A stretch of DNA of 64,000 nucleotides from Bettongia penicillata ogilbyi (Eukaryota; Chordata; Mammalia; Diprotodontia; Potoroidae), in assembly GCA_023548195.1 (NCBI GenBank), contig JAJHZJ010000121.1, positions 744,220 through 808,219 on the forward strand. The letters run 5' to 3'. Below are positions 20,742-31,785 of the stretch, piece after piece. Within the stretch, counting starts at the first letter, position 1, and every line of letters begins with the position of its first letter. The position numbers and the translations under genes are program-made. The notes under the pieces were generated by a model that ran no database searches, was not told the origin of the DNA, and was given only the letters and a program-made list of their open reading frames with translations.

Positions 20742-21854
20742 ATGCCCAAAAAAGGAAAAAAAATAAGACTATAGAAGGTTACTTTCTTGGTGAACAGATA
20801 TCTTCTCCTATCCTTTTGGATGAGGAAAAACAATGCTCACCATCAGAGAAAGACATGAAAGTCAAGGCTTCTGTATTCCAAACGTCCAAAATGAATATTC
20901 AATGGTCTCAGGCCATGGAAGAGCTCAAAAAAGGATTTTGAAATTCAATTAGGAGAGGTGGAGGAAAAATTGAGAAGAGAAATGAAAGAGATGCAAGAAA
21001 ATCATGAAAAACAAGTCAACACTTTGCCAAAGGAGACCCAAAAAAATGCTGAAGAAAATAACCCCTTTAAAAATAGGCTAACTTAATTGGCAAAAGAGGT
21101 CCAAAAAGCCAATGAGGGGAAGAATGCTTTTAAAACCAGAATTAGCCAAATGCAAAAGGAGATTCAAAACCTCACTGAAGAAAATAGTTCTTTAAAAATT
21201 AGAATGGAACAGATGGAGGCTAATGACTTTATAAGAAACCAAGAAATCATAAAACAAAACCAAAAGAATGAAAAAGTGGAAGATAATGTGAAATATCTTA
21301 TTGGAAAAACAACTGATCTGGAAAATAGATCCAGGAAAGACAATTCAAAAATTATGGGACTACCTGAAAACCATGATCAAAAACAGAGCCTACACATCAT
21401 CTTTCATGAAATTATCAAGGAAAACTGCCCTGATATTCTAGAACCAGTGGCCAAAATAAATATTGAAAGAATCCACTGATCACCTCCTGAAAGAGATCCA
21501 AAATGAGAAACTCCTAGGAACATTGTAGGCAAATTCCTGAGCTACTAGGTCACGGAGAAAATATTGCAAGCAGCTGGAAAGAAACAATTCAAATATTGTG
21601 GAAATACAATCAGGATAACACAAGATCTAGCAACTTCTACATTAAGGGATGGAAGGGCATGGTATATGCTATTCCAGAAGTCAAAGGAACTAGGACTAAA
21701 ACCAAGAATCACCTACCCAGCAAAACTGAGTATAATACTTCAGGGGAAAAAATAATCTTTCAATGAAATAGAGGACTTTCAAGCATTCTTGATGAAAAGA
21801 CCAGAGCTGAAAAGAAAATCTGACTTTCAAACCCAAGAATCAAGAGTAGCTTGA
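20742..21854 (+). pseudogene. HAL1 ORF1 pseudogene
   Basis: The gene encoded an L1 ORF1p-like nucleic-acid chaperone of about 370 residues. The ATG at 20742 gives MPKKGKK, but the frame shifts in the following A-run and hits a stop within a dozen codons. Coiled-coil sequence follows (20935-21230, EELKK..., QKEIQNLTEENSSLK), then an RRM-like segment (RSRKDNSKIMGLPEN, 21330-21375, and FHEIIKENCPDILEP, 21400-21445). The C-terminal domain lies at 21564-21755 (GKKQFKYCGNTIRIT, then PRITYPAKLS). The order and motifs match L1 ORF1p. A stop at 21477 and several indels destroy it. Confidence 0.85.
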
Positions 21855-21976
21855 AAAGGTAAACCACAAAGAGAAATTATAAGGGACTTACTAAAGTTGA
21901 ACTGTTTACATCCCTACATGGAAAGATAACATTTGTAACTCTTGAAACTTTTTTCAGTATCTGGGTAGTTGGTGGG

Positions 21977-21979
<3 letters not shown>

Positions 21980-22018
<39 letters not shown>
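21980..22018. repeat. (CA)n tract integral to the HAL1 3' region
   Basis: Sits just after ORF1 in this copy. The antisense copy has (GT)n at the matching place (48599-48636), so the tract was part of the ancestral element. Confidence 0.85.
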
Positions 22019-22022
<4 letters not shown>

Positions 22023-22924
22023 TTAGACAGAGAGCACAGGTTGAGCTGAATAGGATGGGATCATATCTAAAAAAATGAAATTAAGCAGTGAGACAGAAAT
22101 ATATTGGGAGGAGAAAGGGAGAAATTGAATGGGGCAAATTATCTCTCATAAAGGTGGCAAGAAAAAGACTTTTCAACGGAGGGAAAAAAGGGAGAGGTGA
22201 GAGAGAAAACATGACACTTATACTCATCACATTTGACTCAAGGAAGGAATAAAGCGCACACTCATTTTGGTATGAAAACATATCTTACAATACAGGAAGA
22301 AGGGGAGAAGGGGATAAGCAGGGTGGGGGAGATGATGGAAGAGAGAATAATGGAAAGAGGGAGCAATTAGAAGTCAACACTCTCGGGGAGGGACAAGGTC
22401 AAAAAAGAGAATAGAAGTAATGTGGGGCAGGATAGGATGGAGGGAAATATAGTTAGTCTTACACACCAAGACTATTATGGAAGTCATTTGCAAAACTACA
22501 CAGATATAGCTTATATTGAAATGCTTGCCTTCCCAATGGAGAATGGGTGAGGAGGGAGGAAGGAAGAGAAGTCGGAACTCAAAGTTTTAGGAACAACTGT
22601 TGAGTATTGTTCTTACTACTAGGAAATAAGAAATACAGGTAATGGGAAATAGAAAGTTATCTGGCCCTACAGGACAAAAGAGAAGATGGGGACAAGAGAA
22701 GGGAGGGATGACAGAAGAGAGGGCAGATTGGTGATAGGGGTAATTAGAATGCTTGGCATTTTGGGGTGGGAGTAGGGGAGAGATGGAGAGAGAATTTGGA
22801 ATGCAAAATTTTGTGGAAATGAATGTTGAAAACTTAAAAGAAATAAATAAATTTAAAAGAAAAGAAAAAAGGAAAAGAAAATAGGTAAGAGAGAGCTCTG
22901 AATAGGTTGAAGGGACAAAGGGGT

Positions 22925-23157
22925 ATTTGCTGTTGTTGTTGAGTCATTTTTAGGTGTGTTGAACTCTTTGTAACCCCTTTTTGGGTGTTTTCTTGGCAAA
23001 GGTACTGCAGTGGTTATAGGTGAGGAAACTGGGCAAACAGGTTTAAATGACTTGACCAGGGTCACAAAGCTAGTAAATGTCTGAGGCCAAATTTGAACAC
23101 AGGTCTTGCTGACTCCAGGCCCCACACTGTGTGGACTGTGTCACCTAGTTGGCCCAA
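22925..23157 (-). repeat. tRNA-headed SINE with RTE-like tail
   Basis: Minus strand: 'tgttgttgttgagtcattt', 'gtgttttcttggcaaaggta', 'ggtcacaaagctagtaaatg', 'tgtgtcacctagttggccc'. Confidence 0.8.
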
Positions 23158-23164
23158 AGGGGTC

Positions 23165-23268
23165 TTACTTAACCATAGAATCTTAGAGTTGTAAGAGACC
23201 TCAGATAGTCAAAATCGTCTACTTTACAGAAAAGGAAACTGAGACCCAGGGAATTTGAGATTCATATA
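23165..23268 (-). repeat. MIR-related SINE fragment
   Basis: 'catagaatcttagagttgtaa', 'gagacctcagatagtc', 'gaaaaggaaactgagaccca'. Confidence 0.6.
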
Positions 23269-24069
23269 TTTTCTAGACCCCATTTATTCATTCTTTTATC
23301 TTGCCCCGGTTAGTAGTAGCTACATAAAAGGCTGATCCCATTCTATTCACAAGGAGATTTTTACATGCTCCATTTCTAACCTGGAAAGGTTTTCCTTCCA
23401 GCATAGGCAACCTAGTATTGCAATACTTATCCCTATCCCAACCCTCTCAAAGTATTTTTTCTAGGTACTTTAATAATTTTATTAATAAGACCAGCATGTT
23501 ATTAATAAAAGGATGGTCATTTGGTTGTCTATCTTAAATCAAAGACAGTCATGGTGGGAGCAGGCTAACAGTTTATATTCCCTTTGAAGAGCAGGTGTTC
23601 AAGGAGGGGCGGAGTGACATTATGTCATCCTTGGACAGAGAAACTGTGTCTATACACAGACCACCCATAGTCTAGGGCTATTCTAGACAAAAGAATCTGT
23701 CTCCACCTAAGCTTGAGTAGAACACAACCTACCATAGATTAAGGTCCCTGTAAGATTGGAGTCTGACCAAAATTGAGGAGAATCAGTTCAATCTCATTAT
23801 CAGCAACAACCTTCAAAAAACAGAACTTTTAAAATCAGGACTTTAGAAGAAGAGGAGAACTCTGGATCTCCCTAAATTATTGGTTATTAATAATAATTTC
23901 TCTCATTCCCTCACTTGATTCTATTGTCTTTCAACGTATTAATACTGAACATCAGCTTGACCCATAGTAGCTCAGAATTCCTAAGCTCAGGAGATTCGCT
24001 GGTCTCAGTTTACAGTTAGCTAAGGTTACAGGCTATCCCCATCATACTGAGTTACCTGCTGAATTCCAC
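23269..24069. other. no recognisable feature
   Basis: Unassigned DNA without coding signal or named repeat. Confidence 0.45.
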
Positions 24070-24240
24070 AGAGGATCATAAATTTAGAGCCATAAAGGAC
24101 ATTGCAAGTCATCTATTCCAACTCCTTTTTTTAGAGATGAAGAAACTGAGATCCAGAGAGTCAGTGACTTGACCAAGGTCACACATCTGGTAAGTGGGAG
24201 GAGTGGGATTTGCATCCAGTCCTCTGACTCTAAAGTCAGT
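24070..24240 (-). repeat. MIR-related SINE
   Basis: 'aatttagagccataaaggaca', 'gatgaagaaactgagatcca', 'ggtcacacatctggtaagtg', 'cctctgactctaaagtca'. Confidence 0.75.
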
Positions 24241-25829
24241 ATTTTTCCCATACCCACCACCACGCCCCTTTGGGAAAGTAGTAATTGGAGGCAATCCCCC
24301 CAAATTAATAGAGGAGTCCGCAGAAAACAGAGGCATAGCCCTAGACAGCTATTATGGAAGACATATAAATAAACATGCCTCCCTTCTCCCCCTTCCTTGA
24401 GTTTTTCTTGGAAAGTAAATATGGAAATTTCCACAACACCAGGAACTAGGTAAACATCAAGGAGTGAGCTGCATGCCTCTCATTAACGGTAATAGGAATC
24501 ATGTGGCTAAGTACCCACACACCAGGATGAAAATTTACTTTCAAATATTTTGAAAATACAAAGGAGCACGAAGATTTGGTTTACACTGAGTTTTTCTAGC
24601 CTGCCCTGGTTCCAACCCCACAACAACAGCCCAGACTATTAGTTCAATCAAAACTGAAAGGGCATTGTTGAGGACCGCAGTTCCTCAGTAACGAGAATAA
24701 TAAATTCCCAGAATCATTCCCTGATTATTTTGGGGGGTGGTCTTTTATTGTTTTGTTTTTTACAATAAGCTTTTCTTGGGCTTTCATTCAGGCCAATTAT
24801 TTAAGGCAAAAGTGTCTTTTACATTAAAAACCCAGCAGGCAACTTGTAAGTATCCAATAAATTGTCCCAGTCCATTTTCAAGCTTTTTATATAAAACTGC
24901 CAACACTGTTTGCTCCATTAGTTATGGAGGAGGGAGGAGGGGAGCCAGAAGAGGTTTACATTATTTCACATTCCCAACCAAAGAGCTGAAGCTCAGAGGT
25001 GCTTTTGAAAGGTAGCCTGGCTTTTTCAGTCTTGCTGGGTTCTGTAAAATGGAATGGGCTATTCACAGGAAATGGTCCCTAAAGTTGCAGAATGAATGAA
25101 TGTCTCCCCCTCCCAGGTAGCATCAAGGTTACCCAGTAAAGGTGAGTATCTTCCTAGTGATAATGACAGGCCTGCTTCCTCCTCCCAGAAAGGGCCTAAT
25201 CTGGTTAAAACTAAACTTTGGGCTCCTCTAGCCAAGGAGGAGCCCAGAGCAGAGATTAAGCTTGGGAGGTAAAAAACCCATTCCTCTGCAGACCAGACGA
25301 GCAGACCTGGAGAGAAGAAAAAACTGCTCCCATCAGCTATAGTGCCTAAGGAGTGCAGCAATCTTTGCTATGAATGGAGAAAAAAAAAACTCCCTCTCCC
25401 ACCCTCCTGTTCAGGTTGACTCAGAGAGGAATACCTTGAAAAGATGAACTTAGTTATCACTTTCCTAATTTATTTTTGAATATCTGAGCCTGGGTCCCAC
25501 ACAGTCACCTCAGGGCACACACTGAGAAAAGAAAAAATTAATAAGAAATTCCTGACAGCCAGCAAGGGCCCCTATCTCTCCTAGTCTACCCTCCCAGTCC
25601 CTCAGCCAAGAGATTCTCATTAATTCCTGTTATTCCATCAGTCAAGAGCTCAGAGGGAGCAGGCGAGCTTGGCACACGCTCCTCAAAATCACCCTTTGAC
25701 ACCATCAGGACATTAGGTAGAGTATGTTGCAGAGATAGAAGCCTGCTGGCAAGAGATGTTTCCTCCAAGTCTCTCAAGGTCACAGCTTGGAATGGGCAAG
25801 TGACTTCTCCCTCAGGTGGTAGGGAGTCA
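24241..25829. other. repeat-free tract, nothing identified
   Basis: About 1.6 kb in which I can name no repeat. It includes a Kpn-like GC-richer part at 25080-25340 and a conserved-looking AT-rich part at 24755-24930. Open frames at 24737-25015 and 25059-25361 carry no known domain. Candidate unique or regulatory DNA. Confidence 0.45.
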
Positions 25830-25960
25830 GACAGCAAACATTTACCAAATCCTTGACACCCTGCTCAGAGCTTTGGGCAGAAATAAAAAAGACCTAGACT
25901 GTGCCCTTGAGGAATTTCTATTATGAGGAAAGATGATAATGATAATACCCAAGGAAGACT
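25830..25960 (+). repeat. unnamed dispersed repeat, copy 3
   Basis: 'acatttaccaaatccttgaca', 'gctcagagctttgggcagaa', 'gactgtgcccttgaggaattt': same motif order as the copy at 15941. Confidence 0.5.
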
Positions 25961-25969
25961 GTGCCATAT

Positions 25970-26135
25970 GTACACTGCACAGCAGAAGCTCTGGTTGGGG
26001 CGTCGGAGGTCCTGGGTTCGAAAGTTTCCTGATGTTCATTATCTGTGTGACCTTGGACAATGACCTCCCTGAGCCTTGATTTCTTTTCCGGAGGGTTGCC
26101 TCTCAAATCTCTCTTCCAGTTCTAGACCTAGGATA
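25970..26135 (+). repeat. MIR-type SINE with intact B box
   Basis: 'ggtcctgggttcgaaagttt' contains a good RNA polymerase III B-box (GGTTCGAAA). It is followed by 'tctgtgtgaccttggacaat' and 'cagttctagacctaggat'. Confidence 0.7.
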
Positions 26136-26137
26136 CT

Positions 26138-26350
26138 AATAATAAGAACTGATGTTTATATAGTTCTTTGAAACATGTAAAATACTTTAGATACAGTATT
26201 TGGTCTTCAGGGCCTACAAGGTAGTTTTTATTACCCCCCCTCTTCCAGTGAGGAAATTGAGGTTCAGAAATGTTAAGTAGTGACATGACATGAGCAGAGG
26301 AAAGATTTGAATGCAGGTCTTCTTGACTCCAAGATGTACACTCTATCCCT
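26138..26350 (-). repeat. MIR-type SINE
   Basis: 'gatgtttatatagttctttga', 'agtgaggaaattgaggttca', 'gaatgcaggtcttcttgact', in minus-strand order. Confidence 0.75.
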
Positions 26351-26411
26351 TTCAGATCAAGAATGCATATTTATGAATAAACCTAAAAACACTGGCCAAG
26401 CAACATCTTTT

Positions 26412-26677
26412 TCCAGTTGTTCAGTCACTTTTCAGTTGTGTCTGACTCTTCATGACTCCATTGGAGGTTTTCTTGGTGAAGATACCTGAGTGGTTGGCCA
26501 TTTCCTTCTCCAGCTCATTTTACAGATGAGGAAACTGAGGTGAACAGGGTTAAGTGACTTGCCCAGGGTCACATAGCTAGTAAGTGTCTGAGACTGGATT
26601 TGAACTCAGGAAAAGACATCTTCTTCATGCCAAGTCTGATGCTCTATCCGCTGTGTCACATAGCTGGCTGCCTGAAC
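26412..26677 (-). repeat. tRNA-headed SINE with RTE-like tail, nearly full length
   Basis: 'gttgttcagtcacttttcag', 'gtgtctgactcttcatgact', 'ttcttggtgaagatacctga', 'gcccagggtcacatagcta', 'ctgtgtcacatagctggctg': complete minus-strand order. Confidence 0.9.
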
Positions 26678-26814
26678 AGCATCTGAACCACAAATGACTA
26701 TGTATAAAGCTAACAATAGATGGAGTTTAGCTGCCAACAGAAAGGCATTTTCAGTTAGTAAAGATTCAAACAGTTCTAACTTCCATGACACAAAAAAGGA
26801 TATGAATCGCTGTG

Positions 26815-26925
26815 CTAGGCTATAAGCTTCATGAGAGCAGGGTCATGTCTACATCATCTTTATATCTTCCTCAGTACCTAGCACTGTGCTTTTCCCATAG
26901 CAGGTTCATGATAATTGACTCCTTC
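26815..26925 (+). mobile_element. L2 LINE 3' end
   Basis: 'ataagcttcatgagagcaggg', 'ctcagtacctagcactgtgc', 'catagcaggttcatgataa'. Confidence 0.7.
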
Positions 26926-26949
26926 AAAAAAAAGAGTGAGCTACTTCTG

Positions 26950-27346
26950 TTGTATACAGTAACAACAATATTGTGCTATGATTAACTATGAATGAGTTAG
27001 CTCTTCTTAGCAACACAATAATCCAAGACAATTCCAAAAGACTCATGATGGCAAATGCTATCCGGATCCTGAGAAAGAGCTATGGAATCTGAATGCCAAT
27101 CGAAGAATACTATTTTCACTTTTTTCATGGTTTTTTCCCTTTTCTTCTATTTTCTTTTTCACAACATTTCCACATTATGTGGAAATATGTTTAACATCAT
27201 TGCACATGCATAACCTATATCAGATTGCTTGCCATCTTGGGGAGGAGAGGGAAAAAAAATTGGAACTCAAAATCTTATAAAAAAATGAAAGTTGAAAACT
27301 ATTCTTTACATGTAATTGGAAAAAATAGAATACTATTTACATTTTT
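26950..27346 (+). mobile_element. 5'-truncated L1 3' end
   Basis: Matches the L1 3' region (acaatattgtgctatgattaac, caagacaattccaaaagact, atcagattgcttgccatctt, gaaagttgaaaactattct) and ends in an A-rich run. The flanks 'aaaaaagagtgagctacttctg' (ending 26949) and 'aaaaaagaatgagttagttctg' (27347-27368) form an aged target duplication with about three mismatches. Confidence 0.85.
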
Positions 27347-27444
27347 AAAAAAGAATGAGTTAGTTCTGCTGCATAATGCAATTGCTTTCCCGTCAACCTA
27401 CCAATGCTGCCTCCTATGTGTTAACCCTAATGCTCCCTGAATGG

Positions 27445-27560
27445 TATGGGCTAATCACTACCCTCTCTGAATTTCAATGTCCTCATCTATAAAATGAGGG
27501 AATTAGACTAGCTGGCCCCTGAGGTCCATTCCAACTCTAGATCTATGACCTTGTGTGACC
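27445..27560 (+). repeat. MIR-type SINE 3' part
   Basis: 'atgtcctcatctataaaatg', 'gagggaattagactagctgg', 'ccattccaactctagatct'. Confidence 0.7.
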
Positions 27561-27767
27561 TTACCTTACTGTAAATCTCTCAATCAGCCCATTCTTCATC
27601 AACTCATCACCAAATAAGGATTATTCAAAGATTTTGTGCCTTCACTTGGGGACAGATCTATAGTCCTCCCATGCATTCACATAAGGAACTGTACTGGTCC
27701 CTGATCCACCTTTTATTTAAAAGTGCCTGTTATTGCCTCAAACAATCAGATTAATATCTTCTCGTGG

Positions 27768-27918
27768 GTTTGAAGTCAAAAATATCTGGATTCAAATCTA
27801 GACCCTATTTCTGCTCATGCTACTTTAGGTCCATTTTGTTCCCATTTTACTCATGTATAAAATAAAGGGGGTAATATAAGCAATTTCTAAAATTTCTTCT
27901 ACTGTAAGTCCTATGACC
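27768..27918 (+). repeat. degraded MIR-type SINE
   Basis: 'ctggattcaaatctagaccc' box B region, then 'cccattttactcatgtataaa' and 'tgtaagtcctatgacccc'. Confidence 0.55.
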
Positions 27919-28019
27919 CCATGAAACCCAGAGAACCTATCATGAGAGCATATTATATATATATTGGCCAAAGAGATTCAGCTCATGTTACCAACCTTAA
28001 AAAAAAATGGCACCCTACA

Positions 28020-28265
28020 ACGTATGGAGTGCTGCACTTAGAGTCTGGAAGTCTTGGGTTCAAATCCCATCACACATATCTCATTAGAACTTAAAATAAT
28101 CTATGAGGTAGGTAAAAATAATTATTGATAATAATAACCATAGCAACTAGCATTTATATGGTGATTTAGATAAGAAATCTGAGGCTAAAAAAGTTGAAGT
28201 GATATAGGCAGTTGCTAAGGCAGGATTTGAACCCAGTTCTCCTGTCATTATGCCATCCTGCATTG
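28020..28265. repeat. MIR head (+) abutting a MIR (-)
   Basis: 28020-28082 is a plus-strand head (gtctggaagtcttgggttca). 28085-28265 is a minus-strand MIR body (taagaaatctgaggctaaaa, caggatttgaacccagttct). The two are back to back. Confidence 0.6.
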
Positions 28266-28420
28266 AGGGTACAGTGGGTAGAATACTGGAATAAAGAATA
28301 CCAGGAATCAAATACCATCTCAGATAAATATTAGTTGCATAACTATGGACAACTCACTTCAACTCAGCTTAGTTTCCTCATCTGCAAAATGGAGATAATA
28401 ATGCTACTCACTCCTCACAG
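28266..28420 (+). repeat. MIR/THER1-type SINE
   Basis: 'gagggtacagtgggtagaat', 'aactatggacaactcacttc', 'ttagtttcctcatctgcaaaa'. Confidence 0.7.
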
Positions 28421-28424
28421 GCAG

Positions 28425-28680
28425 TCAAGGAAGATAGTGGATAGAGAACTGGATCTGGAGTCTGGAAGATCTAAGCTCTAATTCTTCCTCAGACATTTAA
28501 TAGCTGTGTGACCCTGAGTAAGTCACTTAACTTTTATGGGTCTCGATGTCTTCAGTGGTAAAATGAGGTGGTGAGGGGATGGTTTTTAAGATCCAAACCT
28601 GTGATCCTGTAAGGTTGTTGTGAGAATCAGACACTAAAGCACTATGTAAGTATGATATATCATTACATAACAGATATTAG
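28425..28680 (+). repeat. MIR/THER1-type SINE, near full length
   Basis: 'gatagtggatagagaactgga', 'tagctgtgtgaccctgagta', 'agtcacttaacttttatggg', then a MIR core and 'actaaagcactatgtaagta'. Confidence 0.8.
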
Positions 28681-28744
28681 ATTCCCTGAAGTATCTTGTA
28701 CTTTCAACTTATTCTGGGAAGATACTACTTCCTTTTCTTCCTTG

Positions 28745-29345
28745 CCCCTCAGGCTAAGTCAGTCCTGGTTTCTCCACATTGCTCTCATGCTAATGATTTA
28801 AAGATAGATCTCTGACTCCCTGTGGTCCCGTCTCTGAACTTCTATCCCTCTAGAAGCAGATTTCTTGTCGATGTTATAAGCATCTTTTTTTTTTTGTCTA
28901 ATTGAGAGCCAGTCCTTAGAGTCCTATCTATCCACTTGCTTTCTATCTGCTTCCAGACAGACTCCTGGCACTCCGCTCTTATGCAAAGCTGAATGAGCCA
29001 GTCCTTTTGACTGATTCACAGTCCTGGACTCCTCCAAGACTCACTTCAAATGCCATCTCCTCTAAGAGACCTTTTCCAGGTTCCCCACCTGCTAGTAGAA
29101 TCCCCTTCAAGGCTACTTGCCATCCACTTTGTATATATCATGTATATACTTATAAATACACATCAAATCTCCCCCATTAAAATGTAAGTTTCTTGAAAGC
29201 AGGGATTGTTTTCACTTTTTATTTCTATTCCAGCACTTAGCATAATTCTTGGCACATGGTAAGCCTACATTATTGGGGAAGAAATAAAATATAAAAATAA
29301 AAAAGAAATGGTTGATTGATTATTAATTGATGAATAAATATGAAC
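28745..29345 (+). mobile_element. L2 LINE 3' fragment
   Basis: 'actcacttcaaatgccatctcc', 'aaaatgtaagtttcttgaaag', 'cagggattgttttcactttt', 'cagcacttagcataattctt': L2 3' UTR order. The left part (28745-29000) is less certain. Confidence 0.7.
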
Positions 29346-30069
29346 TATTATTATTGTGGAATAAAGCCCAACAAAACCTAGGTTCCCTCCCCCTTTTTTT
29401 AAAGAACATCTGCCCTTACCAGACGGTTTGGGGTTTTGACAAGCCAGTTCTTTTGTCCTGTTAAAGCTTATCTAAGTGATCAAGATAGAAAAGTTTCACT
29501 GCCTCCAATCAGACAGAGCTTCAATTTAATTAGGTTGTCAATTACCCAAGAATGTTCTTACCAGACAGACTGATGGGAGTAAGACAAGCCTGGGGTTGGG
29601 GATGGAGAGAAGTACCACATTATTTCTAGCCATTGAGTTTGTTTTACCTGGACCTGTAATTGTCTTCTTTCTTCTCACAAGACTTCTCTGCCTCAGGGAA
29701 TGATTTTTCACTATCCAAATTTGGTGTGTGAATGTGGAACTAGCTTGAGGATTTGTCTGGTTTTGAGGATACCTTGACTCTGGGGTCAGAAGAGGACAGG
29801 AATCACCCCTAATGCACAATATATAAACATATATAAATTAGACATTAGAATAAAGATGGTTGGATGCTCCTTCCACACAAAGAAAACACACAAAGAATTT
29901 TATGGCCTAAAAATCTCTTTTATCCTGTAGGATAAGGGAAAGAAAAAAGGCCATTAGCCCAAGGATGCTTAAAAGATCAGACTTTTTAAAAAGGAAAATC
30001 TAAGAATCAAATAATTTCTAGATATAGGATAATTGAACTGGTATAATTGCCATGTTTTATAGATTCATC
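29346..30069. other. no recognisable feature
   Basis: Unassigned, repeat-free by eye. A minus frame at 29538-29819 has no known domain. Confidence 0.45.
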
Positions 30070-30260
30070 TACTCATTCAATAATTTGTTCATTCAATAAA
30101 CATTGTCTATTATCCACCATGTACTATGCTAGGCTATGAGTATACAAAGAAAAAAAATGAAACAACTCCAGCTTTCTAGGACTTTATATACTATTGAATA
30201 AGGCCTAAAGACATTAAGGGACTTTCCCAAAGTAACTGAGTTACCTATTGTCAGAACTAG
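30070..30260 (+). repeat. unnamed dispersed repeat, copy 4
   Basis: 'ttcaataaacattgtctatta', 'catgtactatgctaggctatg', 'agtatacaaagaaaaaaaatg', 'ccagctttctaggactttat', in the same order as the other copies. Confidence 0.5.
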
Positions 30261-30429
30261 AAAGTTGCTATTTTAATAAAAAGAGATTATCACTGAGGAG
30301 ACATGCACGGAGACTGGGCTGGATGTGCCCAGATACACTCTAAAATCTCAAAAAAAAATTTTGGCATTTTGTGTCTCATTTTAAAGTTTTTATTTTAAAG
30401 TTTCCTTTAGGTTTAATTTAAAGTTTAGC

Positions 30430-30600
30430 ACAGGATAGAGTATAAGGTTTGGACTCAGGAAGACCTGAGTTCAAATCCTTCCTTAACTATTAATTATGTG
30501 TCTCTGGACAAATCACTTCACTGTAAGAATTAAGTGAAATAATTTTTGTAAAGTGATTTGTAAACTTTAAAGTATTATATGAATGCTAGTTATTATTATT
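30430..30600 (+). repeat. MIR-type SINE
   Basis: 'ggactcaggaagacctgagtt', box B 'gttcaaatcctt', 'ctctggacaaatcacttcac', 'aagtgatttgtaaacttta'. Confidence 0.75.
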
Positions 30601-30949
30601 GAGCCTTTTCAGATGGTATTTTTTAATATATCTCATTTAAAAATGTGTATTTTTAAGCTTAGAATTTTTTAAAATTGAGTTGTTTTAGGTAATTGAAACT
30701 TTTTTTATGATTGAGTATTCAATAAATATTAAATTAAAATAAAATAAATAAAACATTTTAGAGATCCACCCTAATGGAGTATGCTATGCATGCTTCCAAT
30801 TTTTCTTAAAGTTAGAATGGAATTTAAATAATAATAATTGTTTCTTTCTGTGGTCAACAATATCCACTTCTCTGGACTCAAACTTTCCCCTTAAGCTCAC
30901 TTAATTGCTTTTTCTCCTCTTCAGCAAATTAATGTGCCAAGATAGCTCA
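30601..30949. other. AT-rich tract, no recognisable feature
   Basis: Runs of AT with AATAAA repeats (30735-30760). No coding or repeat assignment. Confidence 0.5.
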
Positions 30950-31105
30950 TTCATGCCTTTCAAAGCAGAAAGGAGCCTGAGGGATAATCCAGTTCAATCC
31001 CTTTGTTCATAAAAGAGGAAGCAGTCTCAGAGTGAGGTGACTTGCCCAGGGTCACACAACTAGTAAGTGGCAGAGCTTTACTCAAACTCAGCCTAGCTTC
31101 CTATT
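30950..31105 (-). repeat. MIR-related SINE
   Basis: 'cagaaaggagcctgagggata', 'cttgcccagggtcacacaac', 'tagtaagtggcagagcttta'. Confidence 0.75.
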
Positions 31106-31139
31106 TGCTCTACTCAGTAGAGTAGAGCCCAACAGAGTA

Positions 31140-31372
31140 GAAAATAGATTTGGAGTCTAAATTTGGAGCCTTTCTATCAAGTCTTCTATCTGAAACTTAC
31201 TATCTGTGTGACCCCAGCTAAAGTTCCTTAACCTCTTTGATTCTGTTTACTCATCTACAAAATGGAGATATGATAATAGCAGCATTGCCTACTATGAAGT
31301 CATTGGAATAGAAATTCTCTGTAATTCTCATTATAGGTATGTATGCACATAGTGCTTTAATGTTATTATCTC
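31140..31372 (+). repeat. MIR/THER1-type SINE
   Basis: 'tactatctgtgtgaccccag', 'tactcatctacaaaatggaga', 'ttattatctcattttctttc'. Confidence 0.7.
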
Positions 31373-31384
31373 ATTTTCTTTCTT

Positions 31385-31515
31385 TCTTTTGGTTTTGGAG
31401 ACGGTGGGGTTAAGTGACTTCCCCAGGGTAACACAACTAGTAAGCATCTGAGCCTAGATTTGAACTCAGGTCCTCCTGTCTCTAAGGCTCATGCTCTAAT
31501 CATTACACCATCCTT
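31385..31515 (-). repeat. tRNA-headed SINE (head and central part)
   Basis: 'ggtggggttaagtgacttcc', 'gtaacacaactagtaagcat', 'gatttgaactcaggtcctcct', 'tctaatcattacaccatcc'. Confidence 0.8.
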
Positions 31516-31534
31516 ATTATTTCATTTTCATCTT

Positions 31535-31785
31535 CCTCTTTTTGTTGTTCAATTATTTCAATCATGTCTGATTCTTTGTCATCCTCTTTGGAGTTTTCTT
31601 GGCAAAGACACTGGAGTGGTTTGTTATTCCCTTCTTCAGCTCATTTTAAAGATGAGAAATGGAGGCAAACAGGACTAAGTGATCTGCCCAGGTAGTAAGC
31701 TAGTAAGTACTGAGCTCAGCAAGACCAGTCTTCCTGACTTCAGGCCCAGTGTCCTATTCACTGCACCATGTGGCTATCCTTCATC
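31535..31785 (-). repeat. tRNA-headed SINE with RTE-like tail
   Basis: 'ttttgttgttcaattatttca', 'gttttcttggcaaagacact', 'cttcagctcattttaaagat', 'cactgcaccatgtggctat'. Confidence 0.85.

Larger units (their letters stand above)
19964..22877 (+). mobile_element. near-complete HAL1 (half-L1) retrotransposon
   Basis: The element has an L1-type 5' UTR starting near 'gatagccaagatggtggagt', an ORF1 relic (20742-21854), an L1 inter-ORF-like purine-rich region with an integral (CA)n, and an L1-like tail (ttttgtggaaatgaatgttg), but no ORF2. It is flanked by imperfect 14-bp duplications: AAAACAGGTGAGAG at 19950-19963 and AAAATAGGTAAGAG at 22878-22891. At 2.9 kb with a recognisable 5' start it is probably full length. 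HAL1 has no reverse transcriptase and must use L1 enzyme supplied in trans. Confidence 0.88.

Noticed and set aside
25975..26060. Possible tRNA gene because of a good B box (GGTTCGAAA)
   Set aside because: No cloverleaf or acceptor stem pairing; downstream sequence is a MIR SINE, whose head is tRNA-derived.
27960..28085. Possible tRNA from 'gggttcaaatccca'
   Set aside because: Also a SINE head fragment followed by MIR sequence; no paired stems.
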